From NCBI GenBank assembly GCA_964629225.1, contig CAZVQC010000004.1, positions 41,103 to 105,102 on the forward strand: a stretch of DNA of 64,000 bases, written 5' to 3'. The position numbers were made by a program, and so were the translations under genes. Below, piece by piece: positions 15,449 to 24,948 of this stretch (the first letter of the stretch is position 1; each line of letters begins with the position of its first letter). The stretch is from RUG14199 sp964629225 (GTDB lineage Bacteria > Bacillota > Clostridia > Oscillospirales > CAG-272). Under the pieces are notes generated by a model, which saw nothing but the letters and a program-made list of their open reading frames with translations, did not search any database and had not been told where the DNA came from.

Positions 15449-17848
15449 ATGGAAAAGAAACTGAAACTGTTAAAGACCGGAGCGCTCGGCCGCTTCGGTG
15501 AGGCGTTTTTGCAAAAGCGGGAAGAAAGAAATAAGGAGGGGACAGCAAAGGGAGGGCTTAAAAGAATCATTTTGCCCCTTGGAGCGTTTCTTTTGTCATT
15601 TGCTGTGTCGGGGACGGAACTTGCCCTCGGGGTCTTCCCGTTTGGGGTGGCTCTTTCCTGTGCCGCATCCTCTTTTGCCGTCGCTGCGGCAGTGGCTGGG
15701 GGAGCTGCTGCATCTCTTGCGACGGTTGGAGAGGGGGTACTTGCTCCCGTGGCGGTGACGGTGACGGTTTTTGCTTTTCGAGCCCTGCGGGCGCTTTGGC
15801 ACGGTTCCCGATCGGGAAAAGAGAGAACGGGCACCTCCATGGGAGCTGTTGAGCGGATCGTTTCCGGTTTTGAGATGAAGGACTCCGGCAAAATGAAATT
15901 ATCCCTTGCGGTGGCGCTCGTTTTGGGGGTGTTGAATGCCTTTGGCGGTATCAATTTTTGGTACTATGTTTTCGCGGGAGCCTTCGGTGCTGTGATGATA
16001 CCGATGCTCTGCTTTGCCTTGTCATCCCTCGGAAGGCGGAATGCAAGACCGGTGATGAAGAAACTGGGCGTTTCGGTGCTGTCCTTTGCGGCGGTGCTGT
16101 CGGTGGCGGACGTCACGGTGCTTGGCATGAATATCGGTATTATTATCGCCCTTTGCGGGACATTCTACATAGCGTGGGCGGAGGGTATCGAGTTTGCCGC
16201 TTTGTTTGGGATCGTGACGGGACTTGCCCTTCCGGAGACCCTTTCCGCCTTGTGTCCGATCGGAGGGGTCGTGGCGGCGGCGCTCTTTCCCGTTTCTTCC
16301 GGGGCGGCTCTGATAGGAGGAGCGGCGGTGTCTGTCAGTTGGGCGCTCCACGCACTGGGACTTGCCGCCATATCCGAGGTGATGCCGGAGATACTGTTTT
16401 CTTCACTGCTTTTCTATCCGGCTATTTCCTTCGGTATCCTACCGGAAAAGATAAAGTTCTTTTCCGTTCCCGATACGGCGGGGTGGGAGCCACAGGCAAA
16501 GGGCGGAGCTTTTGAGAGCACCGGGGACAGACTGCGCCGTATCAGCGGTGCGTTGAGTTATATGTCCCACATTTTCGGAAATCTATCAAAAAGGCTGAGG
16601 ATCCCGTCAAATTCCGAATGCATGGCTATCTGCCTATCCGCTTTTGGAGACGCCTGTGTCACCTGCGGCAAAAAGAAGCTTTGTCACGGCATGGAGGCGG
16701 CGGGAGGCAGACGTGCCGCTTCGGTGCTTGCGGAAAAATTGAGGCAGAACGGGCGCATTACTGTGTCTTGCGTCCCTGAAGCTTTGCAGAGAGGTTGCCC
16801 TGCGATAGATGACGTTATCAGTGACATCAACCGAGAGTACGGTAAGGCCTTCAAAGAGGGGGTAAAGTGTGATAAGACGGCGGTGGCGGCAGAAGACTAC
16901 GGGAATTTTGCCGCCCTGATAGGGGAATGTGTCGCAGTTTGCGAGAAGGAAAACGAGAAAAATGAGCTTTTGACCTGCCGACTTGAGAAAAAGCTGGACT
17001 CCCTCGGAGTTTCTTTTGAGGGCATCGGTGTCTACGGAGAACGGCGCCCCAGAATCTTCGTTCGGGGCTTCAGCGCAAACGATCTGACTTACGGCGCGGA
17101 GGACCTGAGGGCGAGCGCCGAGGAGACGTTCAAGGTTCCCCTGACGGAGCCTTGTATGTCCATGGATATCGACAAGCTCAATATGTTCATGGAAGCAAGA
17201 CAGCGTTTTTCCGTCAAGAACGGGAAATACAGCAGCAGAGGCGACAGGAGCGAGGCAAACGGAGATGCGGTGGCGTCCTTTGAGGGGCCTGACGGTGACT
17301 ATTATTTTCTGATCGCGGACGGGATGGGAAGCGGCAGGGAGGCGGCCCTCACCGCAAGGATAGCGGCGGTGTTCCTTGAGAGAATGCTCTCTGCGGGATG
17401 CACCCCGGAGACCGCCCTTGTGCTCCTTAATGATTTTACAAGGGAGAGGCGGATCGAATGTTCTTCCACCGTGGATCTTTTAAGGATCGATCTTTTCACC
17501 GGAAAGGCGGTCTTTATCAAGAGCGGTGCGGCCCCCTCATTCGTTCTTCGTGACGGAAAGCTTTTCAAGCTTGAGTGCGGAACGATGCCCATGGGGATCT
17601 TAAAAGAACTGTCGGCAAGGAGTGTGGAGTTTGATCTTGAGGACGGGGACACGGTGATCATGATATCGGATGGAATAATGGCCGAGGATCGGCCGCCCAT
17701 GTGGCTGTACGATCTTATATGCGACGGGGAAACGGAGCGAGAGCCTCCCTTTGAGCTTGCCAAAAGGATAGCTGCGGAATCAAAGAAGCACGCATTCCGC
17801 CGCGATGATGCCACGGCGGGAGTCCTCAGGATAGAAAAGACTGCCTGA
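15449..17848 (+). CDS. spoIIE: Stage II sporulation protein E (SpoIIE) PP2C-type phosphatase
   Basis: In spore-formers SpoIIE sits at the asymmetric septum and dephosphorylates SpoIIAA, freeing sigma-F in the forespore. The 799 aa start at ATG 15449 (MEKKLKLLKTG) after AAAGGA. Order: a short basic cytoplasmic segment, about ten membrane helices (roughly 35-330), a central oligomerisation region, and a C-terminal PP2C phosphatase. Metal ligands are at Asp624 in ADGMGSGREA, Asp741 in MISDG and Asp786/787 in RRDDATAG, so it looks active. Length is close to the Bacillus protein (827). No other sigma-F pathway gene is adjacent. No clear Spo0A box could be defined upstream. Confidence 0.93.
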   Translation: MEKKLKLLKTGALGRFGEAFLQKREERNKEGTAKGGLKRIILPLGAFLLSFAVSGTELALGVFPFGVALSCAASSFAVAAAVAGGAAASLATVGEGVLAPVAVTVTVFAFRALRALWHGSRSGKERTGTSMGAVERIVSGFEMKDSGKMKLSLAVALVLGVLNAFGGINFWYYVFAGAFGAVMIPMLCFALSSLGRRNARPVMKKLGVSVLSFAAVLSVADVTVLGMNIGIIIALCGTFYIAWAEGIEFAALFGIVTGLALPETLSALCPIGGVVAAALFPVSSGAALIGGAAVSVSWALHALGLAAISEVMPEILFSSLLFYPAISFGILPEKIKFFSVPDTAGWEPQAKGGAFESTGDRLRRISGALSYMSHIFGNLSKRLRIPSNSECMAICLSAFGDACVTCGKKKLCHGMEAAGGRRAASVLAEKLRQNGRITVSCVPEALQRGCPAIDDVISDINREYGKAFKEGVKCDKTAVAAEDYGNFAALIGECVAVCEKENEKNELLTCRLEKKLDSLGVSFEGIGVYGERRPRIFVRGFSANDLTYGAEDLRASAEETFKVPLTEPCMSMDIDKLNMFMEARQRFSVKNGKYSSRGDRSEANGDAVASFEGPDGDYYFLIADGMGSGREAALTARIAAVFLERMLSAGCTPETALVLLNDFTRERRIECSSTVDLLRIDLFTGKAVFIKSGAAPSFVLRDGKLFKLECGTMPMGILKELSARSVEFDLEDGDTVIMISDGIMAEDRPPMWLYDLICDGETEREPPFELAKRIAAESKKHAFRRDDATAGVLRIEKTA

Positions 17849-17927
17849 CGGCTGAGTTTTTTTGAAAAAATGCTTTCGTTTTCGGTGCTTTTCTGCTATA
17901 ATTTAAGGTAGAAAAGAGGGTGATACC

Positions 17928-18650
17928 GTGAAAGGATCAATGAAAAAAAGACCGAAAAACAAAAGGAGCGGCTCTCCGTTTTCTGAAAGCGAAAGACTGA
18001 GGGTATTTCTAGGAATGATAACGGTGGGAGGGTATCTTGGCTCCTTCGTCTACGTTCTTCGGGGCGGCGTATTCAGCAACGCCCAGACCGGGAACATATT
18101 GCTGTTCTCCATTCGTCTCGGACAGGGGGAGGGCTTCAAAGCCTTCTATTATCTCATTCCGGTGGCGGCGTATCTTGCGGGGATCGTGATATCGGAGCTG
18201 TTCTCGGTGAGGCTCTCATCAAAAGGAATGCTGTCATGGCCGACGGTGTTCGTAGCGGTAGAAGCGGTGGCGGTGCTCGTTCTCGGTGCAGTGCCCGCAG
18301 AGGCTCCGGTGCAGATATGCCAGATAGCGGTGAGTTTCCTTGCGGCGATGCAGTACAACACCTTCAAAAAAGCCGAAAACGAGTCTATGGCAACGACGTT
18401 TTGCACCAACCACTTGAGGCAGACCGGCGGTGCTTTTGCAAGGTGGATATTGAACCGTGACAGGAAAGAGGGCAGAAGGACCCTGTCCCATGTGGCGATG
18501 ATAGCAGCCTTTGTTTTCGGAGCGGCAGTGTCGGCTGCTCTTGGAAAGACGTTCGGCGTGAGGTCTCTGTGGTTTGCGGAGATACCGCTTCTCGTGATCC
18601 TTGCGGATCTTATCGGAGCTGATGTGGCGAAGGTAAAGGCGGCAAAGTGA
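17928..18650 (+). CDS. YoaK-like DUF1275 membrane protein
   Basis: A 240-aa protein with six predicted membrane helices and the family's diagnostic pattern: GGYLGSFVYVL, then SNAQTGNILLF, and later MQYNTFKKAENESMATTFCTNHLRQ. DUF1275 proteins are common in bacteria but have no established transport substrate or reaction. The GTG at 17928 follows AGAGGGTGAT; an ATG four codons later is an alternative. A TATAAT lies at 17897-17902 without a convincing -35. The basic N-terminal tail (KKRPKNKRSG) is cytoplasmic. It stands alone between spoIIE and the MarR-ABC operon. Confidence 0.85.
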   Translation: MKGSMKKRPKNKRSGSPFSESERLRVFLGMITVGGYLGSFVYVLRGGVFSNAQTGNILLFSIRLGQGEGFKAFYYLIPVAAYLAGIVISELFSVRLSSKGMLSWPTVFVAVEAVAVLVLGAVPAEAPVQICQIAVSFLAAMQYNTFKKAENESMATTFCTNHLRQTGGAFARWILNRDRKEGRRTLSHVAMIAAFVFGAAVSAALGKTFGVRSLWFAEIPLLVILADLIGADVAKVKAAK

Positions 18651-18881
18651 GCGAAGCGGCTTTGAAAAACGGCAATGCAATGGATTTTTCAGAGGGTACG
18701 GACTCCCTTGACCGTCAAAAAATAGGGTCTATTCTCAAATGCCGATGCCGCAATAGATCGGGGAAAACGGAGCTTGGACAGTGTTTCAAGCCCCTTTTCT
18801 TTTTGTTTTCCTTTCTTTCTTCCGTTTTTTCTGCCTTGTGTGACGGTCTTCTGAATTTGTGCTGATCTTTCGCATTTTCTA

Positions 18882-18909
18882 TTGACAGGGAGAAAAAGGC
18901 GAGTATAAT
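18882..18909 (+). promoter_or_regulatory. Promoter of the marR-ABC operon
   Basis: TTGACA (18882-18887), 16-bp spacer, TATAAT (18904-18909), both hexamers perfect; about 60 bp before the marR start. Confidence 0.88.
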
Positions 18910-18928
18910 ATTAGATATTCCAATATTA
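18906..18928 (+). promoter_or_regulatory. Probable MarR operator overlapping the -10
   Basis: TAATATT (18906-18912) and AATATTA (18922-18928) are exact inverted arms 9 bp apart. AATATTAGA also occurs twice as a direct repeat 14 bp apart. The arms cover the -10 and start site, the usual place for MarR autorepression. Assignment is inference from position. Confidence 0.65.
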
Positions 18929-18969
18929 GAACATTTCGGCTCGGCCGAAAGAGAGTATCGGAGGTACTT

Positions 18970-19425
18970 ATGACAGAGCCCGTCATCACCGCAAGCAAGA
19001 TCTTCGGGAATGCAAACAGATTTATCGAGGCCTACCACCGGGTGCTCCGCCCTATCTGCACGAAGACGGGGCTTCCGCCCATGGCAGTGGATATAATGAT
19101 GTTTCTTGCCAACAACCCCGACAACGGGACGGCGAAGGACGTTTGCTTTTTTCGAGGGTTGAAGCCGGGAATAGTTTCTGTCCACGTGGATAGATTGGTG
19201 GAGGAGGGGCTTTTATCGAGAACCGTGGCGAAGGATGACCGACGCCGTATGCAGCTTATCTGCACCGAAAAGGCGATGCCTCTCGTGGAAACGGGACGGA
19301 GCCTTCAAAAGGAGTTTGCAAAGCGACTGCTGTCGGGGCTCGGGAAGGACGATATCAAGGCCTTCATAGACTGTCTCTCCGTACTCAATGACAATATTGA
19401 GGACATTCGAAAAAACGGCATCTAA
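18970..19425 (+). CDS. MarR-family transcriptional regulator
   Basis: A 151-aa winged-helix dimer. The wing motif VAKDDRRRMQLICTEK (about 87-102) is the family's DxRxxxxxLT-type signature. The recognition-helix region GLKPGIVSVHVDRLVEEGLL precedes it and dimerisation helices lie at both ends. It is first in an operon with two ABC exporter genes (21-bp gap). Such regulators typically repress their own operon until a toxic ligand binds, and an inverted repeat overlaps the promoter -10. The ligand is unknown. Confidence 0.92.
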   Translation: MTEPVITASKIFGNANRFIEAYHRVLRPICTKTGLPPMAVDIMMFLANNPDNGTAKDVCFFRGLKPGIVSVHVDRLVEEGLLSRTVAKDDRRRMQLICTEKAMPLVETGRSLQKEFAKRLLSGLGKDDIKAFIDCLSVLNDNIEDIRKNGI

Positions 19426-19446
19426 GAAACAAAAGGGAGGATAGAA

Positions 19447-21222
19447 ATGATCAAATTACTCAAAAATATGCGGCGACGGGAGACGGTAATGGCGCTCCTT
19501 TGCATCGTCCTCATCGTGGGCCAGGTCTATTTTGATCTGAGACTCCCGGACTACATGACGGAACTGACGACTCTTATCAAAACGGAAGGGGGAACGGCGG
19601 AAATACTGACGGTGGGTCTTAAGATGCTTGGGAACACCGCCATCAGTGCTCTGCTTGCCATAGCCTGCGGTTACCTTGCCGCAAAGACGGCATCGGGGTT
19701 CAGCTTCACCGTTCGGGAAAAGTTGTTTTGCCACGTTATGGACATCGGATGTGAAGAGATGCAGGAAGTATCCGTTGCAAGCCTCATAACCAGGACTACC
19801 AATGACATAACTCAAGTACAAATGCTTATCGCCATGGGTCTTCAGATGATAATAAAAGCTCCCATAATGGCAGTTTGGGCGATAGTTAAGATACTGGGCA
19901 AGAGCTGGGAGCTTTCGGTGGTAACGGCGGCATTTGTGGTGGTACTTTGCACGACTGTCTTGCTCATTATGGCGACCTGCATTCCAAGGTTTCGTCTCGT
20001 TCAAAAGACTACCGACCGTATCAATCGGGTCGCAAGGGAGAACCTCACCGGTATCAACGTAGTTCACGCTTTCAATGCGGAGAATTATCAAAATGAAAAG
20101 TTCGACTTTCCAAGTCGCAGGATGCTGAGCTTGCAAATGAAGAATCAAAAGCTCTTTGCGGTGATCCAGCCGGCGATGACCTTGGGAATGAACGGTCTCG
20201 CACTTGCCATCTATTGGATAGGAGCGGCCCTTGTCAATGCGATCCCCGTGGCAGAGGCGACAACGAGACTCTCAATGTTCAGCGAGGTGCTGGTCTTTAG
20301 CACATACGCTACCTACATCGTAATGTCTTTTATGATGCTTGTGATGATCTACATGATGTTTCCGCAGGCACAGGTGTCGGCAGAGCGAATCTGTGAGGTG
20401 CTTGACAAAGATCCGTCGGTCAAGGAAGGAGCTCTTTCCGACGGTGTTGAAGTCGGTACCGTGGAATTCAAGAACGTCTCTTTCCGGTATCCGAACGGAG
20501 GGGACGACGTGCTGACTGACATCAGCTTCAAGGCGGAAAAGGGTGAGACCGTAGCAATAATAGGTGCTACGGGAAGCGGAAAGAGCTCTCTCGTGGGGTT
20601 GATACCCAGGTTTTACGATGCCACCGAGGGAGAGGTCTTGGTGGACGGAGTCAATGTGAAGGATCTCTCCTTTGATGCGCTGTATTCAAAGCTCGGATAC
20701 GTCACCCAGAAGGCGGTCCTGTTTTCGGGAAGCGTGAAGGACAATATCTTCTTCGGTGAAAAGGAAGGGCGGGCAGAAAGTGACCTTGACCTTGCGGTGG
20801 AACTGTCTCAGTCAAAGGAATTCCTTGAAAAGTACCCAGAGGGAACGGATCACCCGATAGCCCAGATGGGAAGGAACGTATCGGGAGGGCAGAAGCAAAG
20901 GCTGTCTATAGCCCGCGCCATTGCCAGAAGGCCGGAGATACTGATCTTTGACGACTCGTTTTCGGCGCTGGATTACAGAACGGATGCAAAACTCAGAGAG
21001 GGGCTTTCCAAAAAGCTTGAGGGTACTACGAAAATAATAGTTGCTCAACGTATTAGCACCATCCGTCATGCAGACAGAATAATAGTGCTTGACAGAGGTG
21101 AGGCTGTGGGCATCGGCACCCATGAGGAGCTGATGCGGAACTGCGGTGTCTACCGTGAGATCGCATCATCTCAGCTCAGCGCGGAGGAGCTTGCCATGGG
21201 AGGTGAAGCAAATGAAAAATGA
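19447..21222 (+). CDS. ABC exporter half-transporter, degenerate-site subunit
   Basis: A 591-aa half-transporter with six membrane helices (about 1-310) and one ATPase domain. Walker A is GATGSGKSS (373-381), the signature VSGGQ (478-482) is canonical, and Walker B ends in D502-D503, with Asp where the catalytic Glu should be. With the partner below, whose Walker B is normal but signature is altered, this gives one competent and one degenerate ATP site, as in BmrCD, EfrAB and TM287/288 heterodimers. It probably exports drugs, peptides or lipids. The ribosome site is AAGGGAGG; the next gene overlaps by 11 bp. Confidence 0.95.
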   Translation: MIKLLKNMRRRETVMALLCIVLIVGQVYFDLRLPDYMTELTTLIKTEGGTAEILTVGLKMLGNTAISALLAIACGYLAAKTASGFSFTVREKLFCHVMDIGCEEMQEVSVASLITRTTNDITQVQMLIAMGLQMIIKAPIMAVWAIVKILGKSWELSVVTAAFVVVLCTTVLLIMATCIPRFRLVQKTTDRINRVARENLTGINVVHAFNAENYQNEKFDFPSRRMLSLQMKNQKLFAVIQPAMTLGMNGLALAIYWIGAALVNAIPVAEATTRLSMFSEVLVFSTYATYIVMSFMMLVMIYMMFPQAQVSAERICEVLDKDPSVKEGALSDGVEVGTVEFKNVSFRYPNGGDDVLTDISFKAEKGETVAIIGATGSGKSSLVGLIPRFYDATEGEVLVDGVNVKDLSFDALYSKLGYVTQKAVLFSGSVKDNIFFGEKEGRAESDLDLAVELSQSKEFLEKYPEGTDHPIAQMGRNVSGGQKQRLSIARAIARRPEILIFDDSFSALDYRTDAKLREGLSKKLEGTTKIIVAQRISTIRHADRIIVLDRGEAVGIGTHEELMRNCGVYREIASSQLSAEELAMGGEANEK

Positions 21223-22984
21223 GAAAAGAAACGGAAACGTAACATCGGCGCTTTCGAGACTTTCAAGTTACATGAGGCCTCAGATAGGAGCGGTCGCAGT
21301 GGCACTGGTACTTGCCGCCCTCAGCGCAGTGATGACCATCATCGGTCCGGATAAGATAGGAAGCATTGCAAATGTCATGTCGGAGGGGCTTTTCACCGGC
21401 ATTGACCTTTCACAGATAGCAAAACTCGGCGTCTTCCTTGCGGTTATCTACCTGTTGAGTGCTCTTTTCGGGTTCATACAGCACTACATAATGGCGGTAG
21501 TGACCCTTAAGATGTCCTACAAGATGAGGGGAGAACTTTCGAAAAAAATCAACAAAGTCCCTCAAAAATACTTCAATACCACGTCTCAAGGTGATATCCT
21601 CAGCAGAATAACCAACGACGTGTCCACCCTTCAGCAGGGACTGACCAACAGTCTCCCCACCATAATCAGCGCCGCAACTCAATTCGTCGGGTGTCTTTTG
21701 ATGATGTTCGTCACGGAGTGGAGGCTTGCACTGATATCTCTTGCGGTGACCCTCGTGGGAATGGTGCTGACATTTTCGGTCATGTCTCGATCCCAAAGGT
21801 ACTTTACCGCCCGTCAAAAGAGCCTCGGTGAATTGAACGGCTACATTGAGGAGATGTACTCTGGCCACGAAGTGGTTCGCATCAGCCGAGGGGAAATGGG
21901 GGTAAAGGAGCGTTTTGCCGGGCTGAACCGTGCCGTGTACGATGCCAACTGGAGATCTCAGTTCCTGTCGGGAATAATGCAACCTCTTATGAACGTGGTG
22001 GGAAATGTTGCCTACGTTGCGGTCTGTGTCTTCGGCTCGATCCTCGCCATCGGCGGGAAAATAGAATTCGGCGTTATCGTGTCGTTCATTCTCTACGTGA
22101 GACTTTTCACGTCTCCGCTGACCCAGATAGCCCAGGGAATGACGAATCTGCAGACCGTGTCCGCATCGGCCCACAGAGTGTTTGACTTCCTTGAAAGCGA
22201 GGAGCTTTCTGATGAAAGCGAAAAGAATGGGGCGCCTTCCGACGTGAAAGGAAACATAGAATTCAGCCACGTCCGCTTCGCCTATCCCGATACTCCGGAA
22301 AAGACGGTCATAAAAGATTTTTCCGCCGCAGTCAAAGTGGGTCAGAAGGTGGCGATAGTAGGACCCACCGGCGCGGGAAAGACCACCATGGTCAATCTGC
22401 TCATGAGATTTTTCGAAACCACCGACGGGGAGATACTGATCGACGGAGTCCCGATAACCGACATGAAGAGAGAGGACGTTCACAGCCTGTTCGGAATGGT
22501 GCTCCAGGATACGTGGCTCTTTGAGGGGACCGTGCGGGAAAACCTTGTCTACAATATGAGCGGTATCGGGGACGGAGACCTTGAAAGAGTTCTTCGCGCC
22601 TGCGGTCTTGACAGGTTCGTAGCCTCCCTTCCCGAAGGTCTTGACACGGTGCTCTCCGAGAGCACCTCGATCTCGGCGGGACAGAAGCAGCTTTTAACCA
22701 TTGCAAGAGCCATGCTCCAAAATGCCCCGATGCTGATACTTGACGAGGCGACTTCCTCCGTAGACACAAGAACTGAGCTGATCATTCAAAGAGCAATGGA
22801 TGAGTTGACGAGAGACAGGACCAGCTTCGTTATTGCCCACAGACTCTCGACCGTGAGAAACGCCGATCTTATACTCGTGATGAAGGACGGCGACGTGGTG
22901 GAGAGCGGAACCCATGAAGAGCTCATGGAAAGGGGCGGCTTCTACAGCGAGCTCTACAACAGCCAGTTCGAAAAGGTGGCATAA
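21212..22984 (+). CDS. ABC exporter half-transporter, catalytic-site subunit
   Basis: Partner of the preceding gene; 590 aa starting at ATG 21212 (MKNEKRNGN) after GGGAGGTG, inside the previous gene's end, so translation is coupled. Six membrane helices, then an ATPase domain with Walker A GPTGAGKTT (384-392), Walker B LILDE with catalytic Glu512, and signature ISAGQ (487-491), in which the second Ser-Gly step is Ala. The competent ATP site of the dimer should therefore use this subunit's Walker motifs and the other subunit's SGGQ. It is the last gene of the MarR-controlled operon. Confidence 0.95.
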   Translation: MKNEKRNGNVTSALSRLSSYMRPQIGAVAVALVLAALSAVMTIIGPDKIGSIANVMSEGLFTGIDLSQIAKLGVFLAVIYLLSALFGFIQHYIMAVVTLKMSYKMRGELSKKINKVPQKYFNTTSQGDILSRITNDVSTLQQGLTNSLPTIISAATQFVGCLLMMFVTEWRLALISLAVTLVGMVLTFSVMSRSQRYFTARQKSLGELNGYIEEMYSGHEVVRISRGEMGVKERFAGLNRAVYDANWRSQFLSGIMQPLMNVVGNVAYVAVCVFGSILAIGGKIEFGVIVSFILYVRLFTSPLTQIAQGMTNLQTVSASAHRVFDFLESEELSDESEKNGAPSDVKGNIEFSHVRFAYPDTPEKTVIKDFSAAVKVGQKVAIVGPTGAGKTTMVNLLMRFFETTDGEILIDGVPITDMKREDVHSLFGMVLQDTWLFEGTVRENLVYNMSGIGDGDLERVLRACGLDRFVASLPEGLDTVLSESTSISAGQKQLLTIARAMLQNAPMLILDEATSSVDTRTELIIQRAMDELTRDRTSFVIAHRLSTVRNADLILVMKDGDVVESGTHEELMERGGFYSELYNSQFEKVA

Positions 22985-23280
22985 GTCGTTCGGAGGGCCG
23001 TCCATTTCGGTGACACCGGAGACGGTCCTCTCATTTGCGAAAAGCACGCCGAAGGCGGAAAAGCAATCGGAGGCTCTCTTTGTTGCCGTCGGGATGCTGC
23101 GTTGCAAAACGTGGGGAAAGACCAAGCTTGCGGCGTGGGACTTGTTGCATGATCGCATTGATCTGCCCGCTTGCGGCCGTGTTGCGCCGCTAATATCAGA
23201 AAAATTTCGACAAAAGTGCCCAAAACACTGCGGGATTGTTGAAAAAAGAGAAAAAATCCGAATTTGGGGGTAGAAATTCT
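22985..23280. other. Structured intergenic element of unknown nature
   Basis: About 300 bp without a recognisable gene after the ABC operon. It starts with a strong dyad at 22993-23030: GAGGGCCGTC and GACGGTCCTC arms, with CGGTG/CACCG inside. It continues GC-rich with GCGGCG and CGCCGC about 60 bp apart. Long frames are open on both strands (plus about 22985-23273, minus about 23223-22954) without signal peptide, family motif or proper start. It could be a structured RNA, a dispersed intergenic repeat, or the eroded end of a gene. Confidence 0.45.
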
Positions 23281-23287
23281 GTCGAGT

Positions 23288-23299
23288 ATGTGGTATAAT
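23288..23299 (+). promoter_or_regulatory. Extended -10 promoter of the foldase-like gene
   Basis: TGG immediately before TATAAT (23294-23299) forms an extended -10; the -35 position (TAGAAA at 23271-23276) is poor. The leader to the start codon is about 80 nt. Confidence 0.6.
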
Positions 23300-23384
23300 G
23301 AATCTGTTATATCGTGAGACGGGATGCCCCACCACGGCTGTTTGTAAAAAATACTATTAAGGACTGAAAGGCGGATTTACAAAC

Positions 23385-24935
23385 ATGGAAAAGAAAACAA
23401 GCAGAAAGCAGGACCTCCTTGCGGAGCGTCAGGCTCAAAAACTTGAAAGAAAGGCAAGAGAAGCCAAGGCTAAAAAGAAGGCGAGCCTCACCAACGCATT
23501 GATCATCGCGGTCGTAGTTGTGCTCGTAGTCCTTGCAGTCGGGCTATTTGCTTACAAGCAGGTCGTCGTCTCCGGCGTTATCGAGAGACACACCACCGCA
23601 TATTCTTCGGAAAACTATGAAGTGACCGAGTCTATGTTCACTTACTATTTCAACAACATCTATCTCGGCTCCCAGAGCACGCTCTCTTCCTACGGACTCG
23701 ACACATCAAAGACTCTTGAGGAGCAATCTTCCTTCTACGATCTGGTCCTCAGCCAGGCGAAGGCCCAGTCTGAGCAGTACCTCATTCTCTGTGAAGCGGC
23801 AAAGGCTGCCGGAGTAGAGCTTGACAGCGACGACCTTGCGGAGATCGAAGAAGAGATCGGCCATCTCAAGGAGCAGGCAAGAGAGTACGGTTACCCCTCC
23901 ACAAACGACTTTATAAGACGTATGTGCGGAACCTGCGTCAACATCAAGGATGTTGAAAAGTGCCTCAAGTTGAACGCACTTGCAACAAAGTACGCGCAGA
24001 TAGTCACCGATGAAAAGGTCTGCACGGATGAGGAGATCAATTCCTACTTTAACGAGCACTCCGAGGAATACGAAACTATCGACTTCCTCATGTATTCATT
24101 CCCGGCTCTCAAGGATTCCGACGGAAACCTTGATGCAGACAGCGTAGCCGAGATGAAGGCAAAGGCGGCAGAGCTTGCGACCAAGAACGACGAGGAGAGC
24201 TTCACCGCGTATGTTGAGGCTTACGTAACGGAAACTAAGTCCGCAGGTCTTGAGGAAGGCGAAGAGCCCGATCAAGATGCCATCGACACGGCAGTGAACG
24301 CTATCAAGAAGTCCATGACTCTCAGCGAAGCAAAGACCTCCGTTTCGGACATTTACGAGTGGTTGTCCTCCGATGACACTCCCGTCAACGGAACTACGGT
24401 CTTCGAGAACAACGAGACCGGCGAGTACTTGGCTTACCTGAAGCTGACAACGCCTTACAGAGAAGAGTATGTGACAAGAAATGCCGCACTCGTTCTCTTT
24501 GAAAATTCCGAAAATACCGATGCGGACGGTGCCGCTGCAAATGCAAGCGAGTTCATTGCTCGTTTTGAGGAGTCCGAGACCAAGAATTTCGAGACCTTCA
24601 CCACCATAGGAAAGGAATTCTCCGATCACGTTTCCTCTGCTCTCTCCGAGAACATAAGGAAGGATGATACCAGTGCGGCCGAGGTAGTAACGTGGCTCTA
24701 TACTGACGGCAGATCGGTAGGTGACTACGGTACTGCTACCACGTCGGACGGTGTTTACGCCATCTTCTATGACAGCGACGGAAAGATCGCATGGATGAGC
24801 GACGTTGAAACTCAGCTCAAGAGCGATGCATACGCCGCAAGATATGAGGAGTTTGAAGCAGCTTATGCCGTCACTGCAGTTGACGACGTTATCAGCGGTG
24901 TGAGATCCGTCTCACTTTCGACTTCAAGCAACTGA
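23385..24935 (+). CDS. Membrane-anchored SurA/PrsA-like foldase (putative peptidyl-prolyl isomerase)
   Basis: A 516-aa protein with a highly charged cytoplasmic N terminus (Lys/Arg-rich to residue 36), one membrane helix (about 38-58) and a large extracytoplasmic part. That part has a helical SurA-N-like region (about 80-230), where LILCEAAKAAGVELDSDDLA and the following helices resemble trigger-factor/SurA chaperones, and a C-terminal segment (about 355-470) that fits a divergent parvulin domain. No clear catalytic signature could be assigned, so it may be only a chaperone. Ribosome site is AAAGGCGG; a terminator follows at once, so it is monocistronic. Confidence 0.65.
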   Translation: MEKKTSRKQDLLAERQAQKLERKAREAKAKKKASLTNALIIAVVVVLVVLAVGLFAYKQVVVSGVIERHTTAYSSENYEVTESMFTYYFNNIYLGSQSTLSSYGLDTSKTLEEQSSFYDLVLSQAKAQSEQYLILCEAAKAAGVELDSDDLAEIEEEIGHLKEQAREYGYPSTNDFIRRMCGTCVNIKDVEKCLKLNALATKYAQIVTDEKVCTDEEINSYFNEHSEEYETIDFLMYSFPALKDSDGNLDADSVAEMKAKAAELATKNDEESFTAYVEAYVTETKSAGLEEGEEPDQDAIDTAVNAIKKSMTLSEAKTSVSDIYEWLSSDDTPVNGTTVFENNETGEYLAYLKLTTPYREEYVTRNAALVLFENSENTDADGAAANASEFIARFEESETKNFETFTTIGKEFSDHVSSALSENIRKDDTSAAEVVTWLYTDGRSVGDYGTATTSDGVYAIFYDSDGKIAWMSDVETQLKSDAYAARYEEFEAAYAVTAVDDVISGVRSVSLSTSSN

Positions 24936-24948
24936 CAAAGAAAGACAG

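Larger units (their letters stand above)
18651..18969 (+). other. Intergenic region between the DUF1275 gene and marR
   Basis: No gene supported. It holds a weak terminator-like hairpin (18772-18805: GCTTGGA/TTCAAGC then a T-rich run) and the marR promoter and operator described separately. Confidence 0.5.

Noticed and set aside
21410..22483. Long minus-strand frame (357 codons) within the second ABC gene
   Set aside because: Opposite-strand shadow of a certain coding gene; His/Arg/Gly-rich residue mix typical of such shadows.
22914..23273. Plus-strand open frame running out of the ABC gene end
   Set aside because: It begins inside the ABC gene in a different frame, has no ribosome site and no family motif; the sequence is described as an intergenic element instead.
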